Notes under the pieces: generated by a model | Seen by the model: the letters and a program-made list of their open reading frames with translations, nothing else | The model's database searches: none | Told to the model about the DNA's origin: nothing | Program-made: the position numbers and the translations under genes | NCBI GenBank assembly: GCA_009377495.1 | Contig: WHTZ01000033.1 | Coordinates: forward strand, 1 to 64,000 | Reading direction: 5' to 3' | DNA from: Luteitalea sp. | GTDB taxonomy: Bacteria; Acidobacteriota; Vicinamibacteria; Vicinamibacterales; Vicinamibacteraceae | DNA: 64,000 nucleotides | Part shown: one piece after another, positions 62,583-64,000 of the stretch | How the letters are laid out: every line of letters starts with the position of its first letter | Numbering within the stretch: position 1 is the first letter of the stretch

Positions 62583-62656
62583 CTCGAAATGCCCCCCGTG
62601 CGCTGCGGCGGGTTCTCGTCCCGCTGAACGTGACCGGACACGAGGGGCATTTCGAG
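62583..62656 (+). terminator. Long-stem terminator candidate
   Basis: A perfect 13-bp inverted repeat, CTCGAAATGCCCC (62583-62595) and GGGGCATTTCGAG (62644-62656), lies 6 bp after the stop. The loop holds a second hairpin (ggcggg ... tcccgct). A short T-rich run (ccttttct) follows the right arm. Confidence 0.6.
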
Positions 62657-62798
62657 CCTTTTCTCCCCACACACCATCGAAATCAGTTGTACCCGAGACG
62701 CGCCAGGCCCGTCGGCGGAACGCGGGGTCCTCACGGGACCACACCCAGACAGGCGCCCCGTTGCGAAATAAGCCTCAATCACCACACACTAAGGAAGT

Positions 62799-62887
62799 GC
62801 CGGGATGGCGGAATTGGCAGACGCTGGGGACTTAAAATCCCTTGGGCCCAACGGCTCGTGCGGGTTCGACCCCCGCTCCCGGCACCA
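62799..62887 (+). tRNA. tRNA-Leu (UAA)
   Basis: An 89-nt class II tRNA with acceptor GCCGGGA/TCCCGGC, discriminator A and encoded CCA. The anticodon loop cttaaaa gives UAA (Leu). A long variable arm follows (cttgggcccaacggctcgt). The T-arm is gcggg-ttcgacc-cccgc. Confidence 0.96.
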
Positions 62888-62934
62888 GAACATAGACAGT
62901 TGCACATCATGGGCGGAGGACGAACGACTTCATA

Positions 62935-63557
62935 GTGGAGGACTACATCACTCGTGATCGGGCGGTGTGGGAAGGCATCTTCGCGGCGATGCCTGGGGCA
63001 TGGTATGAAGCCCCGCCTTCGGATGCCATGGTTCGGTGTCGGACATACTTTGAAGCGCATTCATGTACTCGCCTTCTGGACGTTGGGTGTGGGTTTGGGC
63101 GCTGGGCACAGTTCCTCGTCGGCCACGGCATAGAGGAGGTTGTGGGCGTCGACTATGCCGAACAGGTGTCCGTGCAGCCCAGTCCTGGGCGTCCTGTGCC
63201 GGATTCAATGCACGGTTCCTCGTTGGCTCGGCGATGGCGCTACCGTTTCGTGGTCGGCCTTTTGATGGCGTGCTGGCGGCGCTGGTTCTCGACAATCTGA
63301 GTCGTGCCGATTGTGCCCAAGCGGTTCGAGCACTGAGCACGGTTGTCCGCGCTGGGACGCGAGGCTTCTTCGTCTTCAACCCAGTGTTGACGCCAGCCGA
63401 GTTGGCGGCCATTCCGGAGGACAATCCGACGAAGGGCTGCATGCATGTGGTGTACGAGGAGCATGAGTTGGCGACGTGCCTCACTGGCTGGTCAGTAATG
63501 CGGTATGGTTCTAGTGCCGAGCGTTTTCGATTGATCGAGGCAACGTTCCCGGGCTGA
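62935..63557 (+). pseudogene. Class I SAM methyltransferase, frameshifted
   Basis: The first part (62935 to about 63165) carries motif I: TRLLDVGCGFGRWAQFLVG followed by VVGVDYAEQ. It then runs into nonsense and stops at 63300. The frame one base earlier continues the fold from about 63165 (GVRAAQSWASCAGFNARFLV, then GSAMALPFRGRPFDGVLAAL) to the stop at 63557. A one-base loss near aacaggtgtc (63161-63170) explains it. Start GTG 62935 has no good ribosome site. It may be a decayed gene next to the tRNA or a sequence error. Confidence 0.65.
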
Positions 63558-64000
63558 AGCGTCACCGAACCAGACGCTCCACCCCAACGAGAGAGGAGCG
63601 ACCACGATGACGGCACATAAGGTAGCGGGTCGCGTGCAATGACCAGAAAGTCTAGGCATCGTAGCGCGTGATACCCAGATAGTCAAGGATAGTGGCGTGA
63701 CGGCGGATGCGAGGTCTCCTGACTCCTGTGTTACTTGTGTGTCCGGGAACGGGGCGGGAACCAACCCGAAAAGTCGCCGTTCGGGTCACCGCCTCAGCGT
63801 CGATTCGTCCTCGCATGCTGGAGGGGCACGTCGACGCTCGTGGTTCGTCTGTGAACTCGTGCTGGCACGAGTTCCGCTGTGCCGGGATCGGGCCGCCCGT
63901 CCACCATCCGGCACGTGTCTCCTGTCCCATGGTCCAAAGTGGCGTGCCCCACAGTCCACAGCGCCAGTGTGCGTTGTTGACAGGACCCGCGCTGTCAGCC
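63558..64000. other. Region without a supported gene; one palindrome
   Basis: No frame here has convincing protein character. The only structured element is the palindrome GAACTCGTGC-tg-GCACGAGTTC (63853-63874), related to the one at 4412-4429. A GAGAGGAGCG followed by ATG at 63607 leads only to an 11-residue frame. Confidence 0.6.

Noticed and set aside
63575..63642. attC-like sequence and a short ORF after GAGAGGAGCG (ATG 63607)
   Set aside because: No paired core sites (RYYYAAC/GTTRRRY) could be aligned, and the frame stops after 11 residues. At most it is a gene remnant.

Overview
The window looks like a chromosomal segment of a GC-rich Acidobacteriota, most likely Vicinamibacteria (subdivision 6); this is an inference. 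The signs are four orphan FtsX/MacB-type permeases of the acidobacterial duplicated orphan permease (ADOP) type, a large set of Ser/Thr kinases fused to TPR domains, many small palindromic intergenic repeats, and a complete but dispersed gene order. No phage genes, insertion sequences or CRISPR arrays were seen.

Layout. 1-15.4 kb: end of a tRNA-Cys gene, four ADOP permeases (one frameshifted), an RHH/DUF433-like small regulator with a palindromic promoter ahead of a glycosidase-like propeller gene, an exported dienelactone hydrolase, a membrane-anchored HExxH protein and an AI-2E family exporter. 15.4-26.1 kb: an operon of an exported HExxH protein, a receptor-like Ser/Thr kinase and a small basic protein; a divergent winged-helix/FHA regulator; gamma-glutamyltransferase; another HExxH protein; an FHA-GGDEF cyclase next to ThyX; and an outer-membrane beta-barrel protein. 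26.3-38.1 kb: a tandem array of four paralogous receptor-like kinases. Two of them are followed by a small Lys/Arg-rich protein, and one is a predicted pseudokinase. 38.1-44.8 kb: a lone SagB-type nitroreductase and a leucine-degradation (liu/mcc) operon in which the biotin carboxylase and biotin carrier domains are separate genes divided by two palindromic repeats. 44.8-51.6 kb: protein-L-isoaspartate methyltransferase, an NtrC-type sigma-54 activator, two YtxH-like envelope genes (the first behind a good sigma-54 promoter), YihY and a YyaL-type thioredoxin-domain protein. 51.6-60 kb: a copper/silver-type RND efflux operon (CusC-, CusB- and CusA-like) followed by a PCYCGC-motif protein, a DUF3347-like protein and a small unknown. 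60-64 kb: a PadR regulator with a 28-bp AT-rich palindrome, a glucose/sorbosone-dehydrogenase-like protein with a CHRD domain, tRNA-Leu(UAA) and a frameshifted methyltransferase.

Most interesting points. (1) The PCYCGC gene carries an in-frame TGA exactly where a CxxC cysteine is expected. The reading frame continues for 55 conserved-looking codons, and a bacterial SECIS-like hairpin with a GU loop lies at the expected distance, so this is a strong selenoprotein candidate within a metal-efflux operon. (2) The kinase array shares a conserved N-terminal module, contains a pseudokinase (HRN and DAG in place of HRD and DFG), and sits close to two FHA-domain proteins that could read its phosphothreonines. 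(3) Dispersed palindromes supply the stop codons of several genes and appear to have split the methylcrotonyl-CoA carboxylase alpha subunit into two genes.
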